A DNA stretch of 64,000 nt, from NCBI GenBank assembly GCA_045543655.1, contig JAZPXN010000084.1, forward strand, positions 58,116 through 122,115, read 5' to 3'. The position numbers were made by a program, and so were the translations under genes. The DNA is from RGIG995 sp045543655 (GTDB lineage Bacteria; Bacillota; Clostridia; Oscillospirales; UBA644). The notes below the pieces were generated by a model. That model saw only the letters and a program-made list of their open reading frames with translations, was not told the origin of the DNA and made no database searches. Numbering within the stretch: position 1 is the stretch's first letter; the number at the start of each line of letters is the position of its first letter. Below are positions 1 to 6,134 of this stretch, one piece after another.

Positions 1-387
1 ATGGGGATCGAAGGCGAGATGAACCGCGGGGATCTTCTGGAGATCGGCGGAAAGACCTATACCGTCACCGAAGACTGCAACGGGGACTCCGGTACGATGA
101 ACGTAAAAATCTACCCCGCCGTGAGCGGTGATATCGTGGGCGCCTCCGTCGTCCTCCTGGGCGATCACGCCGCCAACCTGATGTTTCAGAAGAACGCTTT
201 CGGCTTCGTGACCCGTCCCCTGGAGGTGGCAAGAGGTGCGGACAGCTACGTCACCTCTTACAACGGTCTTTCCGTCCGTGTAACCATGGACTACAACATT
301 GCCACCAAGAAGCAGACCCTGTCCGTTGATACGCTGTACGGCTTCAAGACCCTCTATCCCGAGCTGGCGGTACGCGTCCTCGGCTGA
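1..387 (+). CDS. P22-type phage major capsid (coat) protein, C-terminal part (cut by window edge)
   Basis: Structural protein that would build the phage head. The visible 128 residues match the C-terminal end of P22 gene 5-type coat proteins. They show a beta-rich stretch, then NLMFQKNAFGFVTRPLE, where the family has a similar N-L-x-F-x-x-x-A-F-x-x-x-T-R-P-L motif, and end with a strand carrying SVRVTMDYNI. The reading frame is open from base 1, so the true start is upstream and the ATG at base 1 is internal. P22-type coats are usually over 400 residues, so most of the gene is missing. It is followed by joining genes, the usual order in phages of Clostridia. Confidence 0.75.
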   Translation: MGIEGEMNRGDLLEIGGKTYTVTEDCNGDSGTMNVKIYPAVSGDIVGASVVLLGDHAANLMFQKNAFGFVTRPLEVARGADSYVTSYNGLSVRVTMDYNIATKKQTLSVDTLYGFKTLYPELAVRVLG

Positions 388-455
388 TCCGAAGGACGTC
401 AGACCGAAAGACCCGCATCCTCCTTTTGAGGATGCGGGGGAAGGAGGGAAATGAA

Positions 456-821
456 TTGAAACCGATCACGAAAGAAGAATTTGCCGCCCGCTATCCGTCG
501 GAGGAGCTTACGGCCACGTCGGAGGAAGAATTTGCCGGAATGGCGGCGACGGCGGCAGACCTGACCGACGTGCTCTGCTTCGGTCGGGCAAGCCGGGATG
601 AAGCAGCAGCAGGACGGGCCATGGTCGAAATGATCCGTTATTGGATCGAGCGGGGCGGATATTCCGCGGCGACCCGGGCCTGCGGCATTGAACGGGAGGC
701 GGTAGGAAACTATTCGGTCTCTTATACCGATCGGGACACCGTTACGCTCCACGGGCTTGCAGTCGCTCCGGCGGCACTGATCATCCTCGACCGGGCGGGC
801 CTCCGAAACCGGAACGTATAA
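456..821 (+). CDS. Phage head-tail connector-like protein
   Basis: About 121 residues. The start is probably the TTG at 456, because AAGGAGGG ends eight bases before it; the ATG at 451 runs straight into a stop. The N-terminal half is acidic and helical (KEEFAARYP). The middle has IRYWIERGGYSAATRACGIEREAVGNYSVSY, of which the last part (A-V-G-N-Y-S-V-S-Y) is typical of small phage head-tail connector proteins, where an E-x-x-G-x-Y-S-V-S-Y motif is common. The place directly after the coat gene fits a connector role. The exact family was not identified. Confidence 0.6.
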   Translation: MKPITKEEFAARYPSEELTATSEEEFAGMAATAADLTDVLCFGRASRDEAAAGRAMVEMIRYWIERGGYSAATRACGIEREAVGNYSVSYTDRDTVTLHGLAVAPAALIILDRAGLRNRNV

Positions 822-831
822 GGAGGTGCCC

Positions 832-1197
832 ATGACCGTAACGATTTTTAACCGTCTCGGAGAAGACGAGGAGGGAAACGCACGCTACAAGGCCTGCGTA
901 TTCCGCAACGTTTATATTGAAACGAAGGTGGCGGCAAATCCGGTCTATTCCGGAGAACGAAACAACAACAATTTCCGCCTGTATCTGTTTACAGAACGGG
1001 GATATCTGCCCCGGGAGGATTTTCTGAGAAATCCCGAAGGTCACTGGACGCTGCATCCGGGGGATCTTTTGACAACCGGGATCCACGAGATCCCGCCGGA
1101 GAATCCCTACCGTATCAATACGATAAACGTTTTTTATGCAAAAGAAAAATTCCACCACTGGGAGGTGAGCGGCCGTGGCCAACTGCTGGAATCGTGA
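832..1197 (+). CDS. Small phage joining-region protein, function unknown
   Basis: A 121-residue protein starting at ATG 832, five bases after AGGAGG. It is beta-rich and opens with MTVTIFNRLGEDEEGNARY. It continues with a strand containing FRNVYIETKV and a charged run of Asn (RNNNNFRLYLF), and ends with NTINVFYAKEKFHHWEVSG. This pattern occurs in small proteins between coat and tail genes of phages from Clostridia, sometimes labelled putative minor capsid proteins. Position between the connector-like and minor capsid-like genes suggests a role at the head-tail joint. I cannot name a family with confidence. Its 3' end overlaps the next gene by 23 bases. Confidence 0.6.
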   Translation: MTVTIFNRLGEDEEGNARYKACVFRNVYIETKVAANPVYSGERNNNNFRLYLFTERGYLPREDFLRNPEGHWTLHPGDLLTTGIHEIPPENPYRINTINVFYAKEKFHHWEVSGRGQLLES

Positions 1198-1603
1198 TTG
1201 CCGACAAACGGTGATCGATTTTTTATCTCCGGTCACGGGGCCCATTGCCACCGAATACCTGAGTAACCAAGACGGGAGCGTCTCCCTCGAGGAGCTGCGG
1301 GGAGAGCCGAATCTGATCCCCTTCGTGGACGGCGGACGGATTGCCCGTTACGATTTCAATCTCTGCGTTCGAACCCACGGCCGGGATACGGCGGCGCGGA
1401 AAAAGGCCATTGACACCCTGATGGCCGCGGCGGGGCGATGCGCAGAAATACGCCCCTTTATGGGAGGATATATCGAAATGACCGAATTTCCCTTCCTGTT
1501 CAACCGAAACATGTCCGGAAACGAGGAATATAAGGCCGGATTTTCCATGTTTTTTCGGGTGGACAGCGCCGGAAATCCTCTTTATCCCCCGGTGGCGGAA
1601 TAA
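1175..1603 (+). CDS. Phage minor capsid / tail completion-like protein
   Basis: 142 residues. The GTG at 1175 is chosen because GGAGGTGA sits six bases before it, inside the 3' end of the previous gene. The sequence has the layout of the phage minor capsid / tail terminator group: an N-terminal helix, then LIPFVDGGRIARYDFNLCVRT, a helix with KKAIDTLMAAAGRCAE, and a final strand pair reading YKAGFSMFFRVD. Tail terminators cap the tail tube and join it to the head, which fits the location just before the tube-like gene. The assignment is from fold-like pattern and position only. Confidence 0.6.
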   Translation: MANCWNRDCRQTVIDFLSPVTGPIATEYLSNQDGSVSLEELRGEPNLIPFVDGGRIARYDFNLCVRTHGRDTAARKKAIDTLMAAAGRCAEIRPFMGGYIEMTEFPFLFNRNMSGNEEYKAGFSMFFRVDSAGNPLYPPVAE

Positions 1604-1615
1604 AGGAGGAATCGC

Positions 1616-2077
1616 ATGATTGAAAAAAGCAGTCTCCGGGTCTGGATCTCCGACGGAGAATCGGAGAAATATTCCCTGATAGGGCCGGGCATTACCAGCA
1701 TTACGGAGACCTACAAGGCCGCCATTTTAGAGACGCCGAACATCAATTCTGCCGTCAGCGGACAGGAAATTCTGTACCACGTGGGGCAGATTGAATTTTC
1801 GGGCATCTGGGTGGATGACGACGCCCTTGACATTCTGACAAGGAAAAGGGGGAAACGGGGCAAGGACGCCCTGGTCACGCTGATACTCATCTACTCCCAC
1901 GAAAACTACGGACCGGACAGTACCTTTGCCGTAGCCCGGAAGGTAAGGGGGTACGTCTGCCTTGAAAATCCGGGGTCGAGAGAAAGTCCCTTCGGAGCAA
2001 GGATCAAAGGAAAAATTATTTTTGCGGGAGAACCGCAGCAAGGAGTATTCGATGAAGCAAGAGGCATTTTCGGATGA
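1616..2077 (+). CDS. Phage major tail (tube) protein-like
   Basis: 153 residues, start ATG 1616 after AAAGGAGG. It is likely the tube subunit of a long-tailed phage: position after the terminator-like gene and before a Gp15-type chaperone, beta-rich sequence, and an early segment (LRVWISDGESEKYSLIGPGITSI) like that of small tube proteins. The core has VGQIEFSGIWVDDDALDILTRK and later TLILIYSHE. Its 3' end overlaps the next gene by 26 bases. No direct residue-level signature proves the tube function, so this rests on size, fold-like pattern and gene order. Confidence 0.6.
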   Translation: MIEKSSLRVWISDGESEKYSLIGPGITSITETYKAAILETPNINSAVSGQEILYHVGQIEFSGIWVDDDALDILTRKRGKRGKDALVTLILIYSHENYGPDSTFAVARKVRGYVCLENPGSRESPFGARIKGKIIFAGEPQQGVFDEARGIFG

Positions 2078-2444
2078 GGTTAAGGTGGATATCCACGGAA
2101 CGCCGACCCCGATCCGCTGGAATTTTACGGCGGCGCTCCGATTTATGGATTACGTAGACCGCTCGACGGACGACGACGAAACCTTTCTGGATACGGTGTT
2201 GAACATCTGGTATCCCGAGATTCCGGAGGACCGGGACCTTGCCCTGACCCGCGCCATTGAATTCTATTGCGGCGGAACCGCCCCGGGGGAAGGATATTAC
2301 AGTCCCGTTTTCACCCCCGGCAGCGAAGAAACGATCCGGGAAGCCTTTTTGGAGCGGTACGGCATTGATCTGTATCGGGACGACGTTCATTGGTGGACCT
2401 TTCGCCGGCTTCTTCGACAGATCAGAAGGGAGGCAACGACGTGA
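2052..2444 (+). CDS. Gp15-family phage protein (tail assembly chaperone position)
   Basis: 130 residues from ATG 2052, which has AAGGAG ending eight bases before it. The family marks are clear: DIHGTPTPIRWNF at the start, FMDYVDRS, a central ALTRAIEFYCGG, and the C-terminal DDVHWWTFRRLLRQI, matching the D-x-x-x-WW-x-F-x-x-LL pattern of Bacteriophage Gp15 proteins. In long-tailed phages the gene at this place makes the chaperone that coats the tape-measure protein while the tail grows. The downstream 47-residue frame overlaps it as GTGA in the minus-one frame. No tape-measure gene follows, so its client is missing here. Confidence 0.75.
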   Translation: MKQEAFSDEVKVDIHGTPTPIRWNFTAALRFMDYVDRSTDDDETFLDTVLNIWYPEIPEDRDLALTRAIEFYCGGTAPGEGYYSPVFTPGSEETIREAFLERYGIDLYRDDVHWWTFRRLLRQIRREATT

Positions 2445-2584
2445 ACGAAACCAAAACGACCCATGAGAATAACGGCGATAACGGCACGGTAATCGTTTTT
2501 CGCCCCGAACCGGAGGACGAAACCGACCGCATCGGCCGGGAGATCGTGCGGAGAATGATCGAAGCGGGGGTGATTGAGGGATGA
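2441..2584 (+). CDS. Small phage protein (47 aa), possible second chaperone frame
   Basis: A 47-residue frame starting at GTG 2441, overlapping the Gp15 gene stop by four bases and the next start by four bases (ATGA). GAAGGGAGG lies about seven bases before the GTG. The product is acidic and charged: an Asn/Asp/Thr-rich start, VIVFRPEPEDETDR, then a helix GREIVRRMIEAGVIEG. It lies in the minus-one frame relative to Gp15, as do the second halves of frameshifted tail chaperones, but I see no X-XXY-YYZ slippery heptamer in the shared region. Independent start by coupling therefore looks more likely. Confidence 0.6.
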   Translation: MNETKTTHENNGDNGTVIVFRPEPEDETDRIGREIVRRMIEAGVIEG

Positions 2585-3633
2585 TCAATCTGGCCATCAA
2601 CGGGACGGACTACGGAATCTATCTGGAGAACGGCTCCATGACCGTCCGGCAGTACGGAGCCCTGCGATCCTCCTTCCGCGCGACCCTGCATATTACGGAC
2701 ACCATCTATCCCGTTCCCGAGGCGGGGCAGGAGGTACAGGTTTTTGAGGACGGAAATTACGTCTGGGGCGGGATTCTGGTGGAGACGGAGCAGATCTGTC
2801 ACAGCACGAAATGTGCAACCATTCATCTGAGGGGACAGGGTTACGAGCATCTGCTGCAGCGGTACTGTCTGCCGGGATTCACCCTGGCGACCCAGACCCC
2901 ATCCGACGCAATGGATACCATTTTCCACAACTATATCAGCCCGGAAGATCATATTCTTCTGGGCACTCGGGCACCGGGGATCCCGATCGCAAAGGCCTAT
3001 TCCTTCCCGCCCATGAAGGCGTCCGCCGTCTACGACCAGCTGGCGGCGGAAAACGGATTCGTCTGGTGGATTGACGGATGGAAGACCCTGTATATTCAAC
3101 CGAACATCCCCCAAAGCACCCCGCCCTTCTGCATTGATCTTACGCAGAATGCGGAAAACCGCCTGAAGGATCTGCAATCCCTGGAATACCGGACGTCCAC
3201 GGCAAACTACAAAAACATGGTCTACGTATACAATCCCGGAAACGGCGTGGAGGCGCCGGTCTATTCTAACGAACTGCAGAAACAGATGATGGGCAGATAC
3301 GGCAGTGCCTGGTACGGCGTTGGAATCAAAAATTCCACCGTGCAATCCTGGAACGACGCGGTGACCGTAGGAAATCAGATCCTGGCCACCTCTCCGGGCT
3401 TCGGGGAAATCCGATTTTCCACCGATGAAAAGGGCTTCAAGCTGGGACAGATCCTGGACGTAAGAGCCCCTATCTGCGGAATGATCACGAAAAAAACCTA
3501 CTGTATCACGGAAATACGGTCGGTCTATTTTTCCGACCGCTTCCGTTATACGGTCACCGCCCGGGAATCCTTTGACGGAACGCTGGCCATCAAATCCTGG
3601 GAAGCCCTGCTGGCGGCAGGAAAAAGCAATTGA
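2581..3633 (+). CDS. Phage baseplate/tail hub-like protein
   Basis: 350 residues, start ATG 2581 overlapping the previous stop. The layout resembles phage hub proteins of the siphovirus Gp37-like kind. A first barrel holds LRSSFRATLHITD and VQVFEDGNYVWGGILVETEQ. A helical middle holds SAVYDQLAAENGFVWWIDG followed by TLYIQPNIP. A further barrel follows and the end reads FRYTVTARESFDGTLAIKSWEAL. Such proteins sit at the tail tip and join tube to fibres or tail lysin. It normally follows tape-measure and distal-tail genes; here it follows the chaperone pair directly. Function is inferred from pattern and position. Confidence 0.55.
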   Translation: MINLAINGTDYGIYLENGSMTVRQYGALRSSFRATLHITDTIYPVPEAGQEVQVFEDGNYVWGGILVETEQICHSTKCATIHLRGQGYEHLLQRYCLPGFTLATQTPSDAMDTIFHNYISPEDHILLGTRAPGIPIAKAYSFPPMKASAVYDQLAAENGFVWWIDGWKTLYIQPNIPQSTPPFCIDLTQNAENRLKDLQSLEYRTSTANYKNMVYVYNPGNGVEAPVYSNELQKQMMGRYGSAWYGVGIKNSTVQSWNDAVTVGNQILATSPGFGEIRFSTDEKGFKLGQILDVRAPICGMITKKTYCITEIRSVYFSDRFRYTVTARESFDGTLAIKSWEALLAAGKSN

Positions 3634-3649
3634 AACGAGGTGAATACCT

Positions 3650-4234
3650 ATGATCGTCAAACGACGTCTTCCCTTCCGGCATTCCCGGGAGGGCTACGCG
3701 CCGGATCGGATCCATCTCCGGTTTTGCCAGACTTCGGCAGATGAAACCGAAAGGGAACTGATCCGCACGCAAAAAACGGCCCATTATCATCTGTCATCCA
3801 ACGGTACGGTGACGGACTTTGCGCCCCTTTCCGCGGCGGCGAACCGTTTGAGCCCCTTGTTTCCGGAGGGGATGGCGGAGGTCTCTCCCGCCCGACGGGG
3901 GATCCTGATCCTGATTGAGGGCAAAGAACTGAACCGGGAGCAGAAACAGCCCCTGATCCGGTTGCTGAAGGGGATCCAGAAAGAGGTCTTCCGGATCTAC
4001 GGATTCCCCTTTCCCTTCCGGCGGGACGCGTTTTTCGCCGAAGGAGGCCTTCCCGTGGAAGAATTGCTGGAGGAAGGCTATCTGCCCCGGGAGGACCGAA
4101 AGCTATACCGGGTGCAGACCGGGTGCTACCGATCCCGAAGAGAAGCGGAAGAGCGGATCGAGGGATTGAGCACCGCCGGGATTGCCGCATATATCACGGA
4201 GATCAACTACGGCAGCGTACCGTTAGGAGAATAA
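3650..4234 (+). CDS. Degenerate N-acetylmuramoyl-L-alanine amidase-like protein with SPOR domain
   Basis: 194 residues from ATG 3650, after GAGGTGAA. Residues about 1-135 follow the Amidase_2 (T7 lysozyme/PGRP) outline: RIHLRFCQT where the family has a metal-binding H-H-T, then TAHYHLSSNGTVTDFAPL, equal to the Y-H-x-x-I-x-x-x-G-x-I segment, and RRGILILIEGKELN in place of the strand before the last ligands. The first metal His and the final H-x-C type ligands are not visible, so catalysis is doubtful. Residues about 150-190 (YRVQTGCYRSRREAEERIEGL) look like a SPOR peptidoglycan-binding repeat. It may act as a wall-binding protein of the lysis or tail module. Confidence 0.6.
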   Translation: MIVKRRLPFRHSREGYAPDRIHLRFCQTSADETERELIRTQKTAHYHLSSNGTVTDFAPLSAAANRLSPLFPEGMAEVSPARRGILILIEGKELNREQKQPLIRLLKGIQKEVFRIYGFPFPFRRDAFFAEGGLPVEELLEEGYLPREDRKLYRVQTGCYRSRREAEERIEGLSTAGIAAYITEINYGSVPLGE

Positions 4235-4247
4235 AGGCGGTGAAACT

Positions 4248-4508
4248 ATGTGGGAATCGGTCATAGCCGCGGCGGCGGTGGTCAGCGGGATCACGGTGCT
4301 TGGAACTGCGGCGGTAAAGATCGTAAAATTCTGGCTGGATCAGAAGAATCAGGACAGGGAGATCGAGCACGTCAAAACCGAAATGGGCGTGATCTGCTAC
4401 GGCGTTCTCGCCTGTCTGGACGGACTGAAGCAAATGGGCTGCGACGGAAACGTGACCCAGGCGAAAAACGATCTGGAAAAATATCTGAACAAATCGGCTC
4501 ACAAATAA
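4248..4508 (+). CDS. Holin-like small membrane protein
   Basis: 86 residues from ATG 4248. One N-terminal membrane segment (residues about 3-28, AAAAVVSGITVLGTAAVKIVKF) is followed by a charged helix with DQKNQDREIEHVKTEM. The tail reads ACLDGLKQMGCDGNVTQAKN and ends KYLNKSAHK. The C-terminal A-C-L-D-G-L-K-Q-x-G-C pattern is common in small proteins beside phage lysins in Clostridia. It lies between the amidase-like and second holin-like genes, so a role in lysis timing or membrane anchoring is likely. One membrane span is few for a classic holin, so it may instead be a holin partner. Confidence 0.6.
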   Translation: MWESVIAAAAVVSGITVLGTAAVKIVKFWLDQKNQDREIEHVKTEMGVICYGVLACLDGLKQMGCDGNVTQAKNDLEKYLNKSAHK

Positions 4509-4523
4509 GAAAGGAGCGATCCT

Positions 4524-4736
4524 ATGAAAGAATGGCTTTACCGAGCCTTGCGGACCTTCGGCCAGGCGATGCTCGGTTATCTGGCGGCCAATCTGCTGGC
4601 GACGGTGACCCAGGCTGACGTCAGCGATCCGACGGGCTTTGCCAATACGCTGCTGGCGCTGTTTGCGGCGGCGGTGGCGGCAGGCCTTGCGGCGGTCATG
4701 AACTGGAACAAAGGAGGAGAACACGGTGAAGAATAA
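4524..4736 (+). CDS. Phage holin-like protein
   Basis: 70 residues from ATG 4524 after AAAGGAGC. It has two hydrophobic segments, residues about 11-29 (FGQAMLGYLAANLLATVTQ) and 38-59 (FANTLLALFAAAVAAGLAAVM), joined by a short polar turn with DVSDPTG. The acidic tail is KGGEHGEE. This two-span build and small size fit a phage holin, which opens the membrane so that the lysin can reach the wall. The 3' end overlaps the lysin start by 11 bases, so the two are translated together. Confidence 0.65.
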   Translation: MKEWLYRALRTFGQAMLGYLAANLLATVTQADVSDPTGFANTLLALFAAAVAAGLAAVMNWNKGGEHGEE

Positions 4737-5484
4737 AGAATTCGTTGAAAAACTCAGGGAAATCGCCCAAAATTACAAGACCGTCTATATGAGAGGAACC
4801 TTCGGCGCACCGCTGACCCAGAGTCTGATCACCCAGAAGGTGAAGCAGTATCCGAAAAACTATTCGGCGGGACGGCAGAGCTTGCTGAAGGGTAAGATCG
4901 GAGACGGGCTCTGGGCCTTTGACTGCGTAGGGCTGATCAAGGGGATTCTGTGGGGCTGGAGGGGCGACCGGAGCGTCTCCTTCGGCGGCGCGAAATACCG
5001 CGCAAACGGCGTTCCCGACATCAACGCAGATTCCATGGGCAAAAAATGCCTGGAGCAGAGCGACGATATGGCTCACATCCTGCCCGGAGAGGCGGTCTGT
5101 ATGAAGGGGCATATCGGCGTATACGTGGGAGACGGCAAGGTGGTGGAATCTACTCTGACGGGAAAATACGACGGGGTTGCGATCACCGATCTTTCCTACC
5201 GAAACTGGCTTTTCCACGGCAAGCTGCCCTGGATCGAATACGAAGAAGCACCGGTCGAAGCGCCGGAAGAAGCGCCCCGTACCCCGCAGGTGGGGGATAT
5301 CGTCCGGTTTTCCGGCGGGAAGCATTACATTTCGTCCACGGGAAATCTGGGGTACAAGGCAAAGGCAGGCCCCGCAAAAGTGACCCGTTATCTGCCGGGA
5401 CGAAAGCATCCCTATCACCTGGTGCATATCGACAAAACCTCCAACGTATACGGCTGGGTGGACGAAAATACGGTCTCTTTTTGA
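4726..5484 (+). CDS. NlpC/P60-type phage endolysin with C-terminal SH3-like region
   Basis: 252 residues from GTG 4726, with AAAGGAGG about eight bases before it. The N-terminal half is an NlpC/P60 peptidase: GLWAFDCVGLIKGILWGW carries the nucleophile Cys in the D-C-x-x-L context, and HIGVYVGDGKVVES carries the catalytic His. It would cut peptide cross-links of peptidoglycan. A Pro/Glu-rich linker (residues about 169-187) leads to a second domain of about 60 residues starting VGDIVRFSGGKHYIS and ending YGWVDENTVSF, which resembles an SH3b-like wall-binding module. No signal peptide is present, so export would depend on the holins just upstream. Confidence 0.8.
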   Translation: MKNKEFVEKLREIAQNYKTVYMRGTFGAPLTQSLITQKVKQYPKNYSAGRQSLLKGKIGDGLWAFDCVGLIKGILWGWRGDRSVSFGGAKYRANGVPDINADSMGKKCLEQSDDMAHILPGEAVCMKGHIGVYVGDGKVVESTLTGKYDGVAITDLSYRNWLFHGKLPWIEYEEAPVEAPEEAPRTPQVGDIVRFSGGKHYISSTGNLGYKAKAGPAKVTRYLPGRKHPYHLVHIDKTSNVYGWVDENTVSF

Positions 5485-5515
5485 GGGAATCTGCGAAAAA
5501 AGTGGTTCCGTCGGG

Positions 5516-5544
5516 TTGACATTATAAAGAAAAGCGTGTATAAT
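5516..5544 (+). promoter_or_regulatory. SigA-type promoter for the YgjP-like metallopeptidase gene
   Basis: TTGACA at 5516-5521 and TATAAT at 5539-5544 are separated by 17 bases. The next gene starts at 5570 after AAGGAGG. This promoter also marks the change from phage to host genes. Confidence 0.85.
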
Positions 5545-5569
5545 AACCTTATACCAAGGAGGATTTTCG

Positions 5570-6079
5570 ATGGAATATACTGTCATCCGCTCCCGGCGGA
5601 AAACCATATCCATGGAAGTGCGGCCCGATCTGACCGTAGTGGTACGGGCGCCCCTGCACATGACGAAAGACAAGATCGAAGCCTTCGTCCGGAATAACCG
5701 GGAATGGCTGAAGGGGGCTGTGGCCCGGACGGCGGCCCGCTCCGGCAAGGAAGCCGCCATCGACACCCGGGAACGGGAATTACGGGCGGCGGCGAAGGCA
5801 TATCTGCCCGGTCGCACGGCCTATTGGGCGAAGATCATGGGGGTAACGCCTACCGGAGTAAAGATCACCTCGGCCCGGGGGCGCTTTGGCTCCTGCAGCG
5901 GAAAGAACAGCATTTGCTATTCCTGGCGGCTGATGGCCTATCCTCAGGAGGCGGTGGACTACGTGGTGGTTCACGAGCTGGCCCATATTCTGCAAAAGAA
6001 TCATTCCGCCCGGTTTTACGCCGTGGTGGAGCGGTACCTGCCCGACTGGCGGGAGCGTCAGCGGATGCTGAAAAAATAA
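5570..6079 (+). CDS. YgjP-like zinc metallopeptidase domain protein (DUF45/M48-like)
   Basis: 169 residues, ATG 5570 after AAGGAGG. It matches the bacterial YgjP/SprT-like group: an N-terminal strand region (IRSRRKTISMEVRPDLTVVVRAP), a helix with RNNREWL, then ARGRFGSCSGKNSICYSWRLMAYP. The zinc site follows: YVVVHELAHILQKNHSARFYAVV, an H-E-x-x-H plus downstream H-S-x-x-F. It ends in LPDWRERQRMLKK. These proteins are single-domain cytoplasmic metallopeptidases of uncertain physiological role. The gene has its own promoter and a terminator immediately after the stop, so it is a one-gene unit between the prophage and the TIR gene. Confidence 0.85.
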   Translation: MEYTVIRSRRKTISMEVRPDLTVVVRAPLHMTKDKIEAFVRNNREWLKGAVARTAARSGKEAAIDTRERELRAAAKAYLPGRTAYWAKIMGVTPTGVKITSARGRFGSCSGKNSICYSWRLMAYPQEAVDYVVVHELAHILQKNHSARFYAVVERYLPDWRERQRMLKK

Positions 6080-6087
6080 AAAAATCA

Positions 6088-6128
6088 CCGGCAGATCTGC
6101 AAGATACGACAGATCTGCCGGTTTTTTT
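6088..6128. terminator. Bidirectional intrinsic terminator between converging genes
   Basis: A perfect 12-base stem (CCGGCAGATCTG at 6088-6099 with its complement at 6110-6121) is followed by seven T on the plus strand. It is preceded by an A-rich run that gives a T tract on the minus strand. It serves the metallopeptidase gene and the SEDS/TIR gene, which converge here. Confidence 0.85.
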
Positions 6129-6134
6129 GCGGCT

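Larger units (their letters stand above)
1..5484 (+). mobile_element. Right part of a prophage (head-tail joining, tail and lysis genes)
   Basis: Twelve tightly packed plus-strand genes with virion and lysis signatures. In order: P22-type coat end, connector-like protein, two small joining proteins, tail tube-like protein, Gp15-type chaperone, a 47-residue protein, a hub-like protein, a degenerate amidase with SPOR domain, two holin-like proteins and an NlpC/P60 lysin. The element continues beyond the left edge of the window. The first host-type gene starts at 5570 behind its own promoter, so the right boundary lies between 5485 and about 5515. I see no integrase, tRNA or direct-repeat attachment site on this side. 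The absence of a tape-measure gene suggests a defective, reduced or domesticated element. Confidence 0.8.

Noticed and set aside
5485..5570. Attachment site at the right end of the prophage
   Set aside because: No tRNA or direct repeat can be seen here, and the left end is outside the window.
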